Positions 17,448 to 27,608 of a DNA stretch of 64,000 nt are shown here, piece after piece. Both the position numbers and the translations under genes were made by a program. Within the stretch, counting starts at the first letter, position 1, and every line of letters starts with the position of its first letter. The DNA comes from Ancylobacter oerskovii (GTDB taxonomy: Bacteria; Pseudomonadota; Alphaproteobacteria; Rhizobiales; Xanthobacteraceae): NCBI RefSeq assembly GCF_018390555.1, contig NZ_JAHBGB010000041.1:1-64000 (forward strand). Direction: 5' to 3'. The notes beneath the pieces are model-generated. The model worked only from the letters and a program-made list of their open reading frames with translations. It was not told the origin of the DNA and searched no databases.

Positions 17448-17556
17448 CCTCATCCTGAGGTGCGAGCGTCAGCGAGCTTCGAAGGAGGCTCGGTGACATG
17501 CACCCGGATGCGGATCCTTCGAGGCCCGGCCTGCGGCCGGCTACCTCGGGATGAGG
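17448..17556. repeat. Palindromic repeat pair, copy B
   Basis: Two units, 17448-17486 (CCTCATCCTGAGGTGCGAGC ... CTTCGAAGGA) and 17512-17556 (GGATCCTTCGAGGCCCGGCC ... CGGGATGAGG), oriented as a mirror pair. Same family as the other three copies. It follows the permease gene and precedes the terminator before ftsW. Confidence 0.85.
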
Positions 17557-17587
17557 TCGATCCCGGTTGCCAGGGTATTGTCACCCG

Positions 17588-17619
17588 AGGCCCGGCCGGA
17601 TGCTCCGGCCGGGCCTTTT
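17588..17619 (+). terminator. Strong Rho-independent terminator after the permease
   Basis: A perfect 13-base stem (17588-17600 with 17604-17616, AGGCCCGGCCGGA against its complement) closes a three-base loop and runs into TTT. It should end permease transcripts, so ftsW and the genes after it need a promoter between about 17620 and 17705. Confidence 0.85.
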
Positions 17620-17642
17620 GCCGGCACCGACGCGCTGCCGCA

Positions 17643-17657
17643 TTAAGCCGGCGTCAA
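17643..17657 (+). promoter_or_regulatory. Near-consensus CtrA-type box before ftsW
   Basis: TTAA-GCCGGCG-TCAA matches TTAA-N7-TTAA with one mismatch, about 48 bases before the ftsW start and just past the terminator, where a promoter is required. A second TTAA lies at 17660-17663. The placement is suggestive; the mismatch keeps confidence low. Confidence 0.35.
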
Positions 17658-17705
17658 CCTTAACTGTCCGATACTGGCCACTAGCGCGTTTGCGGAGTGG
17701 CGTTG

Positions 17706-18887
17706 ATGATTTCGCGTGCCGAGAGGACCGTGGTCGGCGAATGGTGGTGGACGGTGGACCGTCTGCTTCTCGGGGCGCTGGCGGCGCTGATGATCATCGG
17801 CATCGTGCTGGCGCTGGCGGCGAGTCCGCCGGTCGCCGCCCGGCTCGGCATCGCCGACCCGTTCCATTTCGTGAACCGGCAGGTGATGTTCCTGCTGCCG
17901 GCGCTGATCGTGCTGATCGGCACCTCCTTCCTGTCGCCGAAGCACATCCGCCGCGTCTCGCTGGTGCTGTTCGTGGTGTTTCTCGGCCTCATCTTCGCGA
18001 CGCTCGTGTTCGGGCCGGAAGTGAAGGGCGCGCGCCGCTGGCTCAATATCGGCCCGGTCGCCCTCCAGCCGTCGGAATTCATCAAGCCGAGCTTCGTCAT
18101 CATCGCCGCCTGGCTGTTCTCCGAAAGCGTGCGGCGCCCGGAAATGCCCGGCCAGATCATGGCGGTGGCGCTGCTGGGCAGCGTCATCACGCCCCTGGTG
18201 CTGCAGCCGGACTTCGGCCAGACCATGCTGATCTCGCTGGTGTGGGGCGGGCTGTTCTTCCTCGCCGGCCTCAGGATGATCTGGGTGTTCGGCCTCGGCG
18301 GCGTCGGCGCCACCGGGCTGTTCCTCGCCTATCAGCTGGTGCCGCATGTGACGAAGCGCATCGACCGCTTCCTCGACCCGGAATCCGGCGACACCTACCA
18401 GATCGACCTCGCCACCGATTCCTTCCTCAATGGCGGCTGGTTCGGCCAGGGGCCGGGCGAGGGCACCTTCAAGAAGATGCTGCCGGACGGGCATACCGAC
18501 TTCATCTTCTCGGTGGCGGCGGAAGAGTTCGGCGCGGTGCTGTGCCTGATGATCGCCGCCCTGTTCGCCTTCATCGTGCTGCGGGCGCTGACCCGGGCGA
18601 TGCATGACGAGGACCCGTTCGTCCGCTTCGCGGTAGCCGGGCTCGCCATGCTGTTCGGCCTGCAGTCCTGCATCAACATGATGGTCAACCTGCACATGAT
18701 GCCGGCCAAGGGCATGACGCTGCCCTTCGTCTCCTATGGCGGCTCCTCGCTGATCTCGCTGGCCTTCGGCATGGGCATGCTGCTGGCGCTGACCCGCCGC
18801 CGCCCGCGCAGCGCCACGCTGGCCGAGCTGGAGCGGTTCGGCACGCGCCTGGGATCGCCGGCCTCGCCGGCCCCGGCTTCCGCGTGA
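17706..18887 (+). CDS. ftsW: Septal peptidoglycan glycosyltransferase FtsW
   Basis: FtsW is the SEDS-family polymerase that builds septal glycan strands from lipid II with FtsI. The 393-residue protein has about ten spans. Family marks are KGARRWLNIGPVALQPSEFIK, the loop with QIDLATDSFLNGG and GQGPGEGTFKKMLPDGHTDFIF, and KGMTLPFVSYGGSS near the end. ATG at 17706 was chosen because GGAG lies at 17694-17697; GTG at 17697 is also possible. The gene is 10 bases from murG and begins the second half of the dcw cluster. Confidence 0.95.
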   Translation: MISRAERTVVGEWWWTVDRLLLGALAALMIIGIVLALAASPPVAARLGIADPFHFVNRQVMFLLPALIVLIGTSFLSPKHIRRVSLVLFVVFLGLIFATLVFGPEVKGARRWLNIGPVALQPSEFIKPSFVIIAAWLFSESVRRPEMPGQIMAVALLGSVITPLVLQPDFGQTMLISLVWGGLFFLAGLRMIWVFGLGGVGATGLFLAYQLVPHVTKRIDRFLDPESGDTYQIDLATDSFLNGGWFGQGPGEGTFKKMLPDGHTDFIFSVAAEEFGAVLCLMIAALFAFIVLRALTRAMHDEDPFVRFAVAGLAMLFGLQSCINMMVNLHMMPAKGMTLPFVSYGGSSLISLAFGMGMLLALTRRRPRSATLAELERFGTRLGSPASPAPASA

Positions 18888-18897
18888 GGCCGCGACG

Positions 18898-20016
18898 ATG
18901 GCCGGCGGATCGGGCGATGCGCCCCTCGTTCTTCTTGCCGCCGGGGGCACCGGCGGCCATCTGTTTCCCGCCGAGGCGCTGGCGAACGCGCTGAGCCGGC
19001 GCGGCATCGTCGTCGATCTCGCCACCGACGAGCGGGCGGCGCGCTATGCCGGGCATTTCCCCGCCCGGCAACTGCATGTGCTGCCCGCCGACACCATGCG
19101 CGGCCGCTCGCCGGTGGCGCTGGCGAAGACCGCGCTGGCGCTCGGCACCGGGCTGGTGAAGGGGCTCGCGCTGGTGCGGCGGCTGAAGCCGGCGGCGATC
19201 GTCGGCTTCGGCGGCTATCCCACCGTGCCGCCGCTGCTCGCCGGTGCCTTTGCCGGCCGGCCGACACTGATCCACGAGGCGAATGGCGTGATGGGGCGGG
19301 CGAACCGGCTGCTGGCGCCGCGCGTGACCGCCATCGCGCTCGGCTATCCCGATGCGGTCGCCGGCAATGCCGCGCTGGCCGCCAAGGCCCACCACACCGG
19401 CAACCCGGTGCGCCCGGCCGTGCAGGCCGCCGCCCGCGTGCCCTTCGAGCCGCCGGCGACGGATGGCGCGTTCCGGCTGCTGGTGTTCGGCGGCAGCCAG
19501 GGCGCGCGCATCATGAGCGAGATCGTGCCGCCGGCGGTGGAGAAGCTGGCGCCGGAGTTGCTCGCCCGGCTGCACCTCACCCAGCAATGCCGGCCGGAGG
19601 ACATCGAGGCCACCCGCGTCGTCTATGACCGGCTCGGCGTCGCTGCGGAGCTGGCGCCGTTCTTCGACGACCTGCCGGCGCGCATGGCGCTGGCGCATCT
19701 GGTCGTCGCCCGTTCCGGCGCCTCGACGGTGGCCGAACTGAGCGTGATCGGCCGCCCCTCGGTGCTGGTGCCGCTGCCCGGCGCGCTCGACCAGGACCAG
19801 CTCGTGAACGCCACCGCGCTCGCGCGCGCCGGCGGGGCCGCGCTGATGCCGCAGGCCGAGTTCACGCCGGAGCGCTTCGCCGCCGAGCTCGCCCGGCTGA
19901 TGGGCGATCCCGCCGGGCTGACGGCGATGGCGCAGGCCGCCCACGCCACCGGCCGCGCGGATGCCGACCAGCGCCTCGCCGACCTCGTCCTGCGAATCGC
20001 CAAGATCGATGTTTAG
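18898..20016 (+). CDS. murG: UDP-GlcNAc:lipid I N-acetylglucosaminyltransferase
   Basis: MurG converts lipid I to lipid II at the inner face of the membrane. The 372-residue protein has the N-terminal GGTGGH loop (residues 16-21), GGYPTVPPLLAG, HEANGVMGRANR, the second glycine loop FGGSQGARIMSE, and the donor-binding SGASTVAELSVIGRPSVLVP and ALDQDQLVNA blocks. All are complete. It starts 10 bases after ftsW and is followed by murC after 89 bases. Confidence 0.96.
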   Translation: MAGGSGDAPLVLLAAGGTGGHLFPAEALANALSRRGIVVDLATDERAARYAGHFPARQLHVLPADTMRGRSPVALAKTALALGTGLVKGLALVRRLKPAAIVGFGGYPTVPPLLAGAFAGRPTLIHEANGVMGRANRLLAPRVTAIALGYPDAVAGNAALAAKAHHTGNPVRPAVQAAARVPFEPPATDGAFRLLVFGGSQGARIMSEIVPPAVEKLAPELLARLHLTQQCRPEDIEATRVVYDRLGVAAELAPFFDDLPARMALAHLVVARSGASTVAELSVIGRPSVLVPLPGALDQDQLVNATALARAGGAALMPQAEFTPERFAAELARLMGDPAGLTAMAQAAHATGRADADQRLADLVLRIAKIDV

Positions 20017-20105
20017 GGGCCGGGGATGACGGCGCGCCGCGCCTCGTCTAATCCTGCCCGCCGCCGGACGGCCGATCGCCGTCCGGCTGAAAAGGACATA
20101 GCCGC

Positions 20106-21518
20106 ATGAAGCTTCCGCTCTCCCTCGGTCCCATCCATTTCGTCGGCATCGGCGGCATCGGCATGAGCGGCATCGCCGAGGTGCTGCACAATCTCGGCTA
20201 TACGGTGCAGGGCTCCGACGTCGCCGAGAGCGCCAATGTGAAGCGCCTGACCGAGAAGGGCATCAAGGTTCATGTCGGCCATGCCGCGGAGAATCTCGAC
20301 GGCGCCGAGGTGCTGGTGGTCTCCTCCGCCATCCGGCGCGACAATCCCGAGCTGGTCGCCGCCCGTGCCAAGCGGTTGCCGGTGGTGCGCCGGGCGGAGA
20401 TGCTGGCCGAGCTGATGCGGCTGAAGAGCTGCGTCGCCATCGCCGGCACCCATGGCAAGACGACGACGACCTCGCTGGTCGCCACCCTTCTCGATGCCGC
20501 GAACCTCGACCCCACCGTGATTAATGGTGGAATCATAAATGCTTACGGCACCAATGCGCGGCTGGGGGACGGCGAGTGGATGGTGGTGGAGGCCGATGAG
20601 AGCGACGGCACCTTCCTGAAGCTGCCGGCCGAGGTGGCTGTTGTCACCAATATCGATCCCGAGCATCTCGACCATTTCGGCACCTTCGAGGCGGTGCAGC
20701 AGGCGTTCCGCAGCTTCGTCGAGAACGTGCCGTTCTACGGCTTCGCGGTGATGTGCATCGACCATCCGGTGGTGCAGGCGATGGTCGGGCGGGTCGAGGA
20801 CCGGCGCGTCATCACCTATGGCGAAAACCCGCAAGCCGATGTTCGGATTGTGGAAATCGACCTGAAGGGTGGCCGCTCGCGCTTCACCGTGCAGTTCCGC
20901 GACCGCGAGGGCACGGCGGTGCACGAGCTGCGCGACCTCGTGCTGCCGATGCCGGGTCGGCACAACGCGCTGAACGCCACCGCCGCCATCGCGGTGGCGC
21001 GGGAGCTCGCGGCGAGCGACGAGCAGATCCGCGCGGCGCTGGCCGGTTTCGGCGGGGTGAAACGCCGCTTCACCAAGACCGGTGAGGTGAACGGTGTGAC
21101 CATTTTCGACGATTACGGCCACCACCCGGTGGAGATCACTGCGGTGCTCCGCGCCGCCCGCGCGTCGACCGAGGGGCAGGTGATCGCGGTGGTGCAGCCG
21201 CACCGCTATACCCGGCTCCACTCCCTGTTCGACCAGTTCGCCACCTGCTTCAACGACGCCGACCATGTCATCGTCGCCGATGTCTATGCCGCCGGCGAGG
21301 CGCCGATCGCCGGGGTGGACCGCGACCATCTCGTCGAGGCGCTGCGGGCGCGCGGCCACCGCTCGGTGCAGCCGCTGCCGGGGCCGGAGGCGCTGGCGGA
21401 CATGGTGAAGGCGCTGGCGCGGCCGGGCGACTATGTGGTCTGCCTCGGCGCCGGCAACATCACCCAATGGGCCTATGCGCTGCCGGGCCAGCTCGAGGCG
21501 AAGGACATCGACGCGTGA
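20106..21518 (+). CDS. murC: UDP-MurNAc:L-alanine ligase
   Basis: Adds the first stem-peptide residue, L-alanine. The N-terminal [17 protein letters not shown] block and the ATP loop GTHGKTTT (residues 114-121) are typical, as are [12 protein letters not shown] and [14 protein letters not shown]. 470 residues, normal. ATG at 20106 is preceded by AAAAGGA at about 20091. The stop codon overlaps the GTG start of murB by four bases, indicating translational coupling. Confidence 0.96.
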   Translation: MKLPLSLGPIHFVGIGGIGMSGIAEVLHNLGYTVQGSDVAESANVKRLTEKGIKVHVGHAAENLDGAEVLVVSSAIRRDNPELVAARAKRLPVVRRAEMLAELMRLKSCVAIAGTHGKTTTTSLVATLLDAANLDPTVINGGIINAYGTNARLGDGEWMVVEADESDGTFLKLPAEVAVVTNIDPEHLDHFGTFEAVQQAFRSFVENVPFYGFAVMCIDHPVVQAMVGRVEDRRVITYGENPQADVRIVEIDLKGGRSRFTVQFRDREGTAVHELRDLVLPMPGRHNALNATAAIAVARELAASDEQIRAALAGFGGVKRRFTKTGEVNGVTIFDDYGHHPVEITAVLRAARASTEGQVIAVVQPHRYTRLHSLFDQFATCFNDADHVIVADVYAAGEAPIAGVDRDHLVEALRARGHRSVQPLPGPEALADMVKALARPGDYVVCLGAGNITQWAYALPGQLEAKDIDA

Positions 21519-22456
21519 GCTTTCCCGACCTGACCGCCGACCTCGCCGCCCGGATGCCGGAGCTGCGTGGCCGGCTGCTGCCCAACCAGATGCTGGCGCC
21601 GCTCACCTGGTTCCGCGTCGGCGGGCCGGCACAGCTGCTGTTCACGCCGGCGGATCAAGAGGATCTCGCCTATTTCCTCGCCCGCCTGCCGGCGGAGGTG
21701 CCGGTGACGGTGATCGGGCTCGGCTCCAACCTCATCGTGCGCGACGGCGGGGTGGAGGGCGTGGTCATCCGGCTCGCCCGCGGCTTCTCCGACATCGTCG
21801 TGGAGGAAGGGCACCGGCTGCGCGTCGGGGCCGCCGTGCCGGACGTGAAGCTGGCCCGCGCGGCGGCGGATGCCGGCATTGCCGGGCTCGCCTTCTATCG
21901 CGGCATTCCCGGCGGCATGGGCGGCGCGCTGCGCATGAATGCCGGCGCCCATCACGGCGAGACCCGGGACCGGCTGGTCGAGGCGCGGGCGGTCGACCGG
22001 CAGGGACGGGCGCATGTGCTCTCCAATGCCGATTTCGGCTTCTCCTATCGCCATTCCGGCGCGCCGGCGGACTTCATCTTCACCAGCGCCCTGTTCCAGG
22101 GCGAGCCGGGCGAGCCGGCGGAGATCCTCGCCGAGATGGACCGCATCACCCAGGCGCGTGAGGCGTCCCAGCCCATTCGCGAGAAGACCGGCGGCTCGAC
22201 CTTCAAGAACCCGCCGGGCCACAAGGCCTGGCAGCTCGTCGACGCCGCCGGCTGCCGCGGGCTCACCCGCGGCGGGGCGCAGGTGTCGCAGATGCACTGC
22301 AACTTCCTCATCAACACCGGCGGCGCCACCGCCGCCGAGATCGAGGGACTGGGCGAGGAGGTGCGCCGGCGGGTGAAGGAGAGCTCGGGGGTCGAGCTCG
22401 ACTGGGAGATCAAGCGGATCGGCATGGCCGCCCCGGCCGCCGCTCCGACCGGCTAG
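21515..22456 (+). CDS. murB: UDP-N-acetylenolpyruvoylglucosamine reductase
   Basis: MurB uses NADPH and FAD to reduce the enolpyruvyl ether to UDP-MurNAc. [24 protein letters not shown] (FAD binding, about 68-80), [18 protein letters not shown] and the catalytic Ser228 in GGSTFKNP are present; the C-terminal [14 protein letters not shown] carries the conserved Glu. 313 residues. The GTG start at 21515 overlaps the murC stop (GTGA). In related clusters ddlB follows directly; here the next gene is ftsQ, 650 bases later. Confidence 0.96.
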   Translation: MSFPDLTADLAARMPELRGRLLPNQMLAPLTWFRVGGPAQLLFTPADQEDLAYFLARLPAEVPVTVIGLGSNLIVRDGGVEGVVIRLARGFSDIVVEEGHRLRVGAAVPDVKLARAAADAGIAGLAFYRGIPGGMGGALRMNAGAHHGETRDRLVEARAVDRQGRAHVLSNADFGFSYRHSGAPADFIFTSALFQGEPGEPAEILAEMDRITQAREASQPIREKTGGSTFKNPPGHKAWQLVDAAGCRGLTRGGAQVSQMHCNFLINTGGATAAEIEGLGEEVRRRVKESSGVELDWEIKRIGMAAPAAAPTG

Positions 22457-22671
22457 GGCGCCCGCGGAGGCCGCGGCGCGCGGGATGGCCGCATCCCGAG
22501 GACGGTCATGCGCGGCGCTGCGCCGGTGCGCGGGCCGGCACTGCGAATCGCACCGGCGCACCGTGCCGGCGCGGCGCGAAACCGGCATGGCGGGGGTCGC
22601 GGGGGCCGGAGGCGAGGGGGCCGGGTGCCCGCCGGGCTTCGCCGGCGCCCGATGCCGGCGCCGGCGCGTTG

Positions 22672-22703
22672 AAAGTTAACGCATCGGCTTCAAAAGTTAA
22701 CGC
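22672..22703 (+). repeat. Two AAAGTTAACGC copies, 21 bases apart
   Basis: AAAGTTAACGC occurs at 22672-22682 and 22693-22703, a spacing of 21 bases or two helical turns. Each copy holds a GTTAAC palindrome. The arrangement suits a protein binding twice on the same DNA face in the ftsQ upstream region. Confidence 0.5.
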
Positions 22704-22737
22704 CTTCGAAGGGCGGCCCCGCCAGGGCGCGGCGGGC

Positions 22738-22752
22738 TTAACGCAACCTTAA
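22738..22752 (+). promoter_or_regulatory. CtrA-type box, perfect TTAA-N7-TTAA
   Basis: TTAA (22738-22741), seven bases CGCAACC, TTAA (22749-22752) is an exact match to the CtrA binding consensus. It lies upstream of ftsQAZ, the operon CtrA is known to control in Caulobacter. Distance to the annotated ftsQ start is about 355 bases, so it would act on a promoter well upstream of the gene. Confidence 0.6.
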
Positions 22753-23106
22753 CGGCCGGGATCCGCCGGCGCGGCGGTGGACGAAGCGCCTCTGCCTGCT
22801 ACAGAAATTCTCATTTGCCTAAGGTTCTGCGATTGCGGTGCAAAACCGGCCGCGCGCCATCGGGGTGCCGTCCAGGCGGCCAGAATTTTACCGAATATTT
22901 ACCAAAAGGTACGGATGCTATCCCCCACGGCGCATCGCGCGCTCGGCTGTCGGGGCATCAGCACGTCGGACCTCCCGCATGATCACCGGACCGGAAACCG
23001 ATCCGGCCGGATCTAGCGGAAGTCGGCACGCCGCCCCGGAAAGCCGGGAGACGTCGGTGCCCGGACTGGCAGCCCATGCGGGTCATTCGTTCGGCGAGCT
23101 TGTGAG

Positions 23107-24129
23107 ATGGATGGTGGAGGACGCGTTGCTCGATCGCTGAATCCGGGTCGAAAGCCCGGATACGGCACGAGCGCGGCCAGGGCGGATCAGGAACGCGGCG
23201 GCACGGCGAATCGCGCGGCGCCGACTCGCATGGCGACCGCTGCCGGCCCGGCGGGCGGCGGGCGCACGCGATTCGCGAATCGGGCGATCATCGGCGGCAA
23301 GCGCCTGCTGGTCGGCTTCGCCGCCTCGCGGGCGGCGAGCTGCGGCGCCGGCACCTGGCTGGTGGCGGCGCTGTTCGCCGCGACCGGCGCCTACGGGCTG
23401 CAGGTCGGCGGGCACATGCCGCAGGCCGCCGAGACCGTGCGCGACATGGCCGACAGCGTCGCCAACATCGCCGGCTTCAAGATCAAGACCGTGAACCTTT
23501 CCGGCCAGAACCACGTCAGCCCCGGCGACATCCTCGCCACCGCCGGCGTGAAGCCGACCTCCTCGCTGCTGACGCTCGACGCCGAAGAGGCGCGGATGCG
23601 GCTGGAACAGCTGGCCTGGATCAAGCGCGCCACGGTGCAGAAGCTCTATCCCGACCGCCTCGACATCCAGGTGGTCGAGCGCGAGGGCTTCGCGCTGTGG
23701 CAGAAGGACGGCAAGATCAACGTCATCGCCCGCGACGGCACGGTGATCGCCCCCTATTCCGACGATGCGCGCTACATCCGACTGCCGATCGTGGTGGGCG
23801 ACGGGGCGCAGAACCATGTCACCGAGATCGTCGAGGCGCTCGGCCTGGTGCCGGGCGTGCGCGACAAGGTGCGCGCCGCCATCCGCGTCGCCGACCGGCG
23901 CTGGACGCTGAAGATGCGCAACGGCATCGACGTGCGCCTGCCCGAGACCGGCATGGCCGAGGCGCTGCAGGAGCTGGCGGTGCTCGACCGCGACAAGCAG
24001 CTGCTCACCCGCGACGTGACCATCATCGACCTGCGCCTCGCCGACCGCGTGTCGGTGCGCCTGTCCGACGCCGCCTACGAGGCGCGCCAGCCCGACCCCA
24101 AGGCCAAGAAGAAGGCGCCCAACACATGA
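23107..24129 (+). CDS. ftsQ: Cell division protein FtsQ
   Basis: FtsQ is a bitopic membrane protein that links early and late divisome proteins. The 340-residue product has an Arg/Gly/Ala-rich cytoplasmic part (1-85), a membrane span near 86-100 (LVAALFAATGAYGL) and a POTRA domain (about 120-190, KIKTVNLSGQNHVSPGDIL). Then comes the FtsQ/DivIB beta domain with WIKRATVQKLYPDRLDIQVVE. The C-terminus ends in a Lys/Pro-rich tail. Start choice is uncertain: ATG at 23107 has no strong ribosome site, and an internal ATG at 23230 would shorten the cytoplasmic part. The stop overlaps the ftsA start (ATGA). Confidence 0.92.
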   Translation: MDGGGRVARSLNPGRKPGYGTSAARADQERGGTANRAAPTRMATAAGPAGGGRTRFANRAIIGGKRLLVGFAASRAASCGAGTWLVAALFAATGAYGLQVGGHMPQAAETVRDMADSVANIAGFKIKTVNLSGQNHVSPGDILATAGVKPTSSLLTLDAEEARMRLEQLAWIKRATVQKLYPDRLDIQVVEREGFALWQKDGKINVIARDGTVIAPYSDDARYIRLPIVVGDGAQNHVTEIVEALGLVPGVRDKVRAAIRVADRRWTLKMRNGIDVRLPETGMAEALQELAVLDRDKQLLTRDVTIIDLRLADRVSVRLSDAAYEARQPDPKAKKKAPNT

Positions 24130-25463
24130 GCGTGCGCGCGCCCTACGACATCGTTCCCAAGATGCGCCCGCTGTCGCCGCGCCGTTCCGGCGTGGTCGGC
24201 GTGCTGGAGATCGGCACCTCCAAGATCGTCTGCCTGATCGCCCGCCTGAAGCCGCGCGATTCCTCGATGACGCTGCGCCGCCGCAGCCACGCCATCGAGG
24301 TGCTCGGCGTCGGCCATACCAGCGCCCACGGCATCAAGGGCGGCACCGTCGCCGACATGGAGCGCGCCGAGCACGCCATCCGCCGCGCGGTGGACGCCGC
24401 CGAGCGCATGGCCGGCGCGCAGATCGCCTCGGTCATCGTCTCGATGGCCGGCGGCCGGCTGGGCTCCGAGCATTTCAATGCCGAGATCGAGCTGCCGGAG
24501 CCGGCGGTCGCCGAAGGCGACATCCGCCGCGTGCTCGACGCCGCCTCGACCTTCGCGGTGGGCGACGGCCGCGCCGTGCTGCACGCGCTGCCGGTGAGCT
24601 ACACCATCGACGGCGTGACCGGCATCGCCGAGCCGCGCGGCATGCTGGGGCGCCGCCTCGGCGTCGACCTGCACGTCATATCCGCCGACGCCTCGGCGGT
24701 GCGCAACCTGCTGCTCTGCGTCGAGCGCTGCCATCTCGGCGTCGAGGCGATGGTGGCGGCCCCCTATGCGGCGGCGCTTTCGGCGCTGGCCGACGACGAA
24801 TCCGAGCTCGGCACGGTGCTGATCGACTTCGGCGCCGGCACCACCACCGTCGCGGTGGTGGTCAACGGCCATTGCGTGCATGTCGACGGCATTGCGGTGG
24901 GCGGCCAGCACATCACCAACGACGTCGCGCGCGGCCTCTCGACCCGCCTCGCCGATGCCGAGCGGCTGAAGAGCCTGCATGGCGGCGTGATCGCGGTGAG
25001 CGCCGACGAGCGCGAGATGCTCACCGTGCCGGCGATCTCCGAGGACCAGCGCGACCTGCCGCGCGCGGTGCCGAAGTCGCGGCTTCTGCAGATCATCCGC
25101 CCGCGGGTGGAGGAGATCGTCGAACTGATCCGCGACCGGCTGGTGGCCTCCGGCCACGCCGCCGATGCGGGCCGGCGCATCGTCCTCACCGGCGGCGCCA
25201 GCCAGCTCACCGGCCATGCCGAGCTGGTCGGCCAGATCCTCGGGCCGCAGATCGGCTCGCTGGTGCGGGTCGGCCGTCCGCTCGGCATCTCGCGGCTGCC
25301 GGAGGCGGTGCGCGGCGCCTCCTTCGCGGTGGCCGCCGGGCTGCTCGTCTATCCGCAGGTGGCCGGCCTCGAGCATTTCGAGGCGCGGCGCCGCCGCGTC
25401 TCCCATGCCGGTTCCGACGGGTATTTCTCCCGCGTCGGCCACTGGCTGAGGGAGGCGTTCTGA
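24126..25463 (+). CDS. ftsA: Cell division protein FtsA
   Basis: FtsA is the actin-like ATPase that tethers FtsZ to the membrane. The 445-residue protein shows the phosphate-1 loop (VGVLEIGTSKIVCLIAR), the 1C domain start (KGGTVADMERAEHAIRRAV), the phosphate-2 loop (VLIDFGAGTTTVAVV) and the adenosine loop (IVLTGGASQLTG). The last residues (YFSRVGHWLREAF) form the amphipathic membrane helix. ATG at 24126 overlaps the ftsQ stop by four bases. The gene is followed by an 88-base gap with a small leader frame before ftsZ. Confidence 0.95.
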   Translation: MSVRAPYDIVPKMRPLSPRRSGVVGVLEIGTSKIVCLIARLKPRDSSMTLRRRSHAIEVLGVGHTSAHGIKGGTVADMERAEHAIRRAVDAAERMAGAQIASVIVSMAGGRLGSEHFNAEIELPEPAVAEGDIRRVLDAASTFAVGDGRAVLHALPVSYTIDGVTGIAEPRGMLGRRLGVDLHVISADASAVRNLLLCVERCHLGVEAMVAAPYAAALSALADDESELGTVLIDFGAGTTTVAVVVNGHCVHVDGIAVGGQHITNDVARGLSTRLADAERLKSLHGGVIAVSADEREMLTVPAISEDQRDLPRAVPKSRLLQIIRPRVEEIVELIRDRLVASGHAADAGRRIVLTGGASQLTGHAELVGQILGPQIGSLVRVGRPLGISRLPEAVRGASFAVAAGLLVYPQVAGLEHFEARRRRVSHAGSDGYFSRVGHWLREAF

Positions 25464-25465
25464 CC

Positions 25466-25551
25466 ATGATCCATTCAATCCGCGCCGGCGGAACCGGCAC
25501 CACAGAAATCGAGTCGGGACGCGTGCCCGCCGGCGTTAGGGGACAGATTCA

Positions 25552-25555
<4 letters not shown>
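25466..25555 (+). CDS. Possible 29-codon leader ORF coupled to ftsZ
   Basis: Three bases after the ftsA stop an ATG opens a 29-codon frame ([18 protein letters not shown]...) whose TGA overlaps the ftsZ ATG as ATGA. GGAGG at 25451-25455, inside the ftsA end, could serve as its ribosome site. Translation of this frame would bring ribosomes to the ftsZ start. No homologue is known to me and ftsZ has its own AGGGGA site, so chance is a real alternative. Confidence 0.25.
25511..25550. promoter_or_regulatory. Two GANTC (CcrM) sites in the ftsZ leader
   Basis: GAGTC at 25511-25515 and GATTC at 25546-25550 lie within 41 bases of the ftsZ start codon. GANTC is the CcrM methylation site, and CcrM methylation is known to activate ftsZ transcription in Caulobacter. 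Two sites in an 88-base spacer are more than composition would usually give. Confidence 0.45.
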
Positions 25556-27303
<1,748 letters not shown>

Positions 27304-27608
27304 GGAGGCGGTAACGGGATCACGGTAACGATCTGTTACCCATACCGTGACGCAATGCAGCGCCCGGACCTCGCGGTCCGGGCGTTTGCATTTGATTTTA
27401 AGGGTTTATTTCCCATGGCCGTCCTATTGCAGAACGGTAACAGACGGTAAGCAAGCGTGATTTGGCATGCCAGGGACCGCTGACTATGTTGCAGTCAACA
27501 AGCGTCGTCCGTGGATTCGTGCCTGCACGGAAATCTGGCGGCCGATTGTGACAGTCTCAGGGTCTTGAGGAGAAGCGGGCCGCCCCGGCGTGCTTCTGGG
27601 ATGACGGA
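27304..27608. other. ftsZ-lpxC spacer with CGGTAAC motif cluster
   Basis: No gene is seen. CGGTAAC occurs at 27309-27315, 27323-27329 and 27435-27441, and a CGGTAAG variant at 27445-27451. One copy is also in an inverted repeat, GGTAAC (27324-27329) with GTTACC (27335-27340). The ftsZ terminator lies between the two groups. The second group, about 160 bases before lpxC, may be a regulator binding site in the lpxC promoter region. Confidence 0.5.
27361..27387 (+). terminator. Rho-independent terminator after ftsZ
   Basis: CGCCCGGACC (27361-27370) pairs perfectly with GGTCCGGGCG (27375-27384) around a TCGC loop and runs into TTT. It closes the dcw transcription unit and separates it from lpxC. 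Confidence 0.85.

Larger units (their letters stand above)
22457..23106. other. Long murB-ftsQ spacer, no gene seen
   Basis: This 650-base gap occupies the position where alphaproteobacterial dcw clusters usually have ddlB. No D-Ala-D-Ala ligase motifs are found in any frame. The first 200 bases are very GC-rich with nested GCCGGCGCCGGC palindromes. From about 22670 the composition changes abruptly to AT-richer sequence with two AAAGTTAACGC copies, a perfect CtrA-type box and an A/T-rich stretch near 22880-22915. It reads as the promoter region of ftsQAZ, perhaps with a remnant of lost sequence. Confidence 0.6.

Noticed and set aside
22485-22679. A 64-codon frame in the murB-ftsQ spacer as a ddlB remnant
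   Set aside because: No ATP-grasp or Ddl motif can be seen; composition alone explains it.
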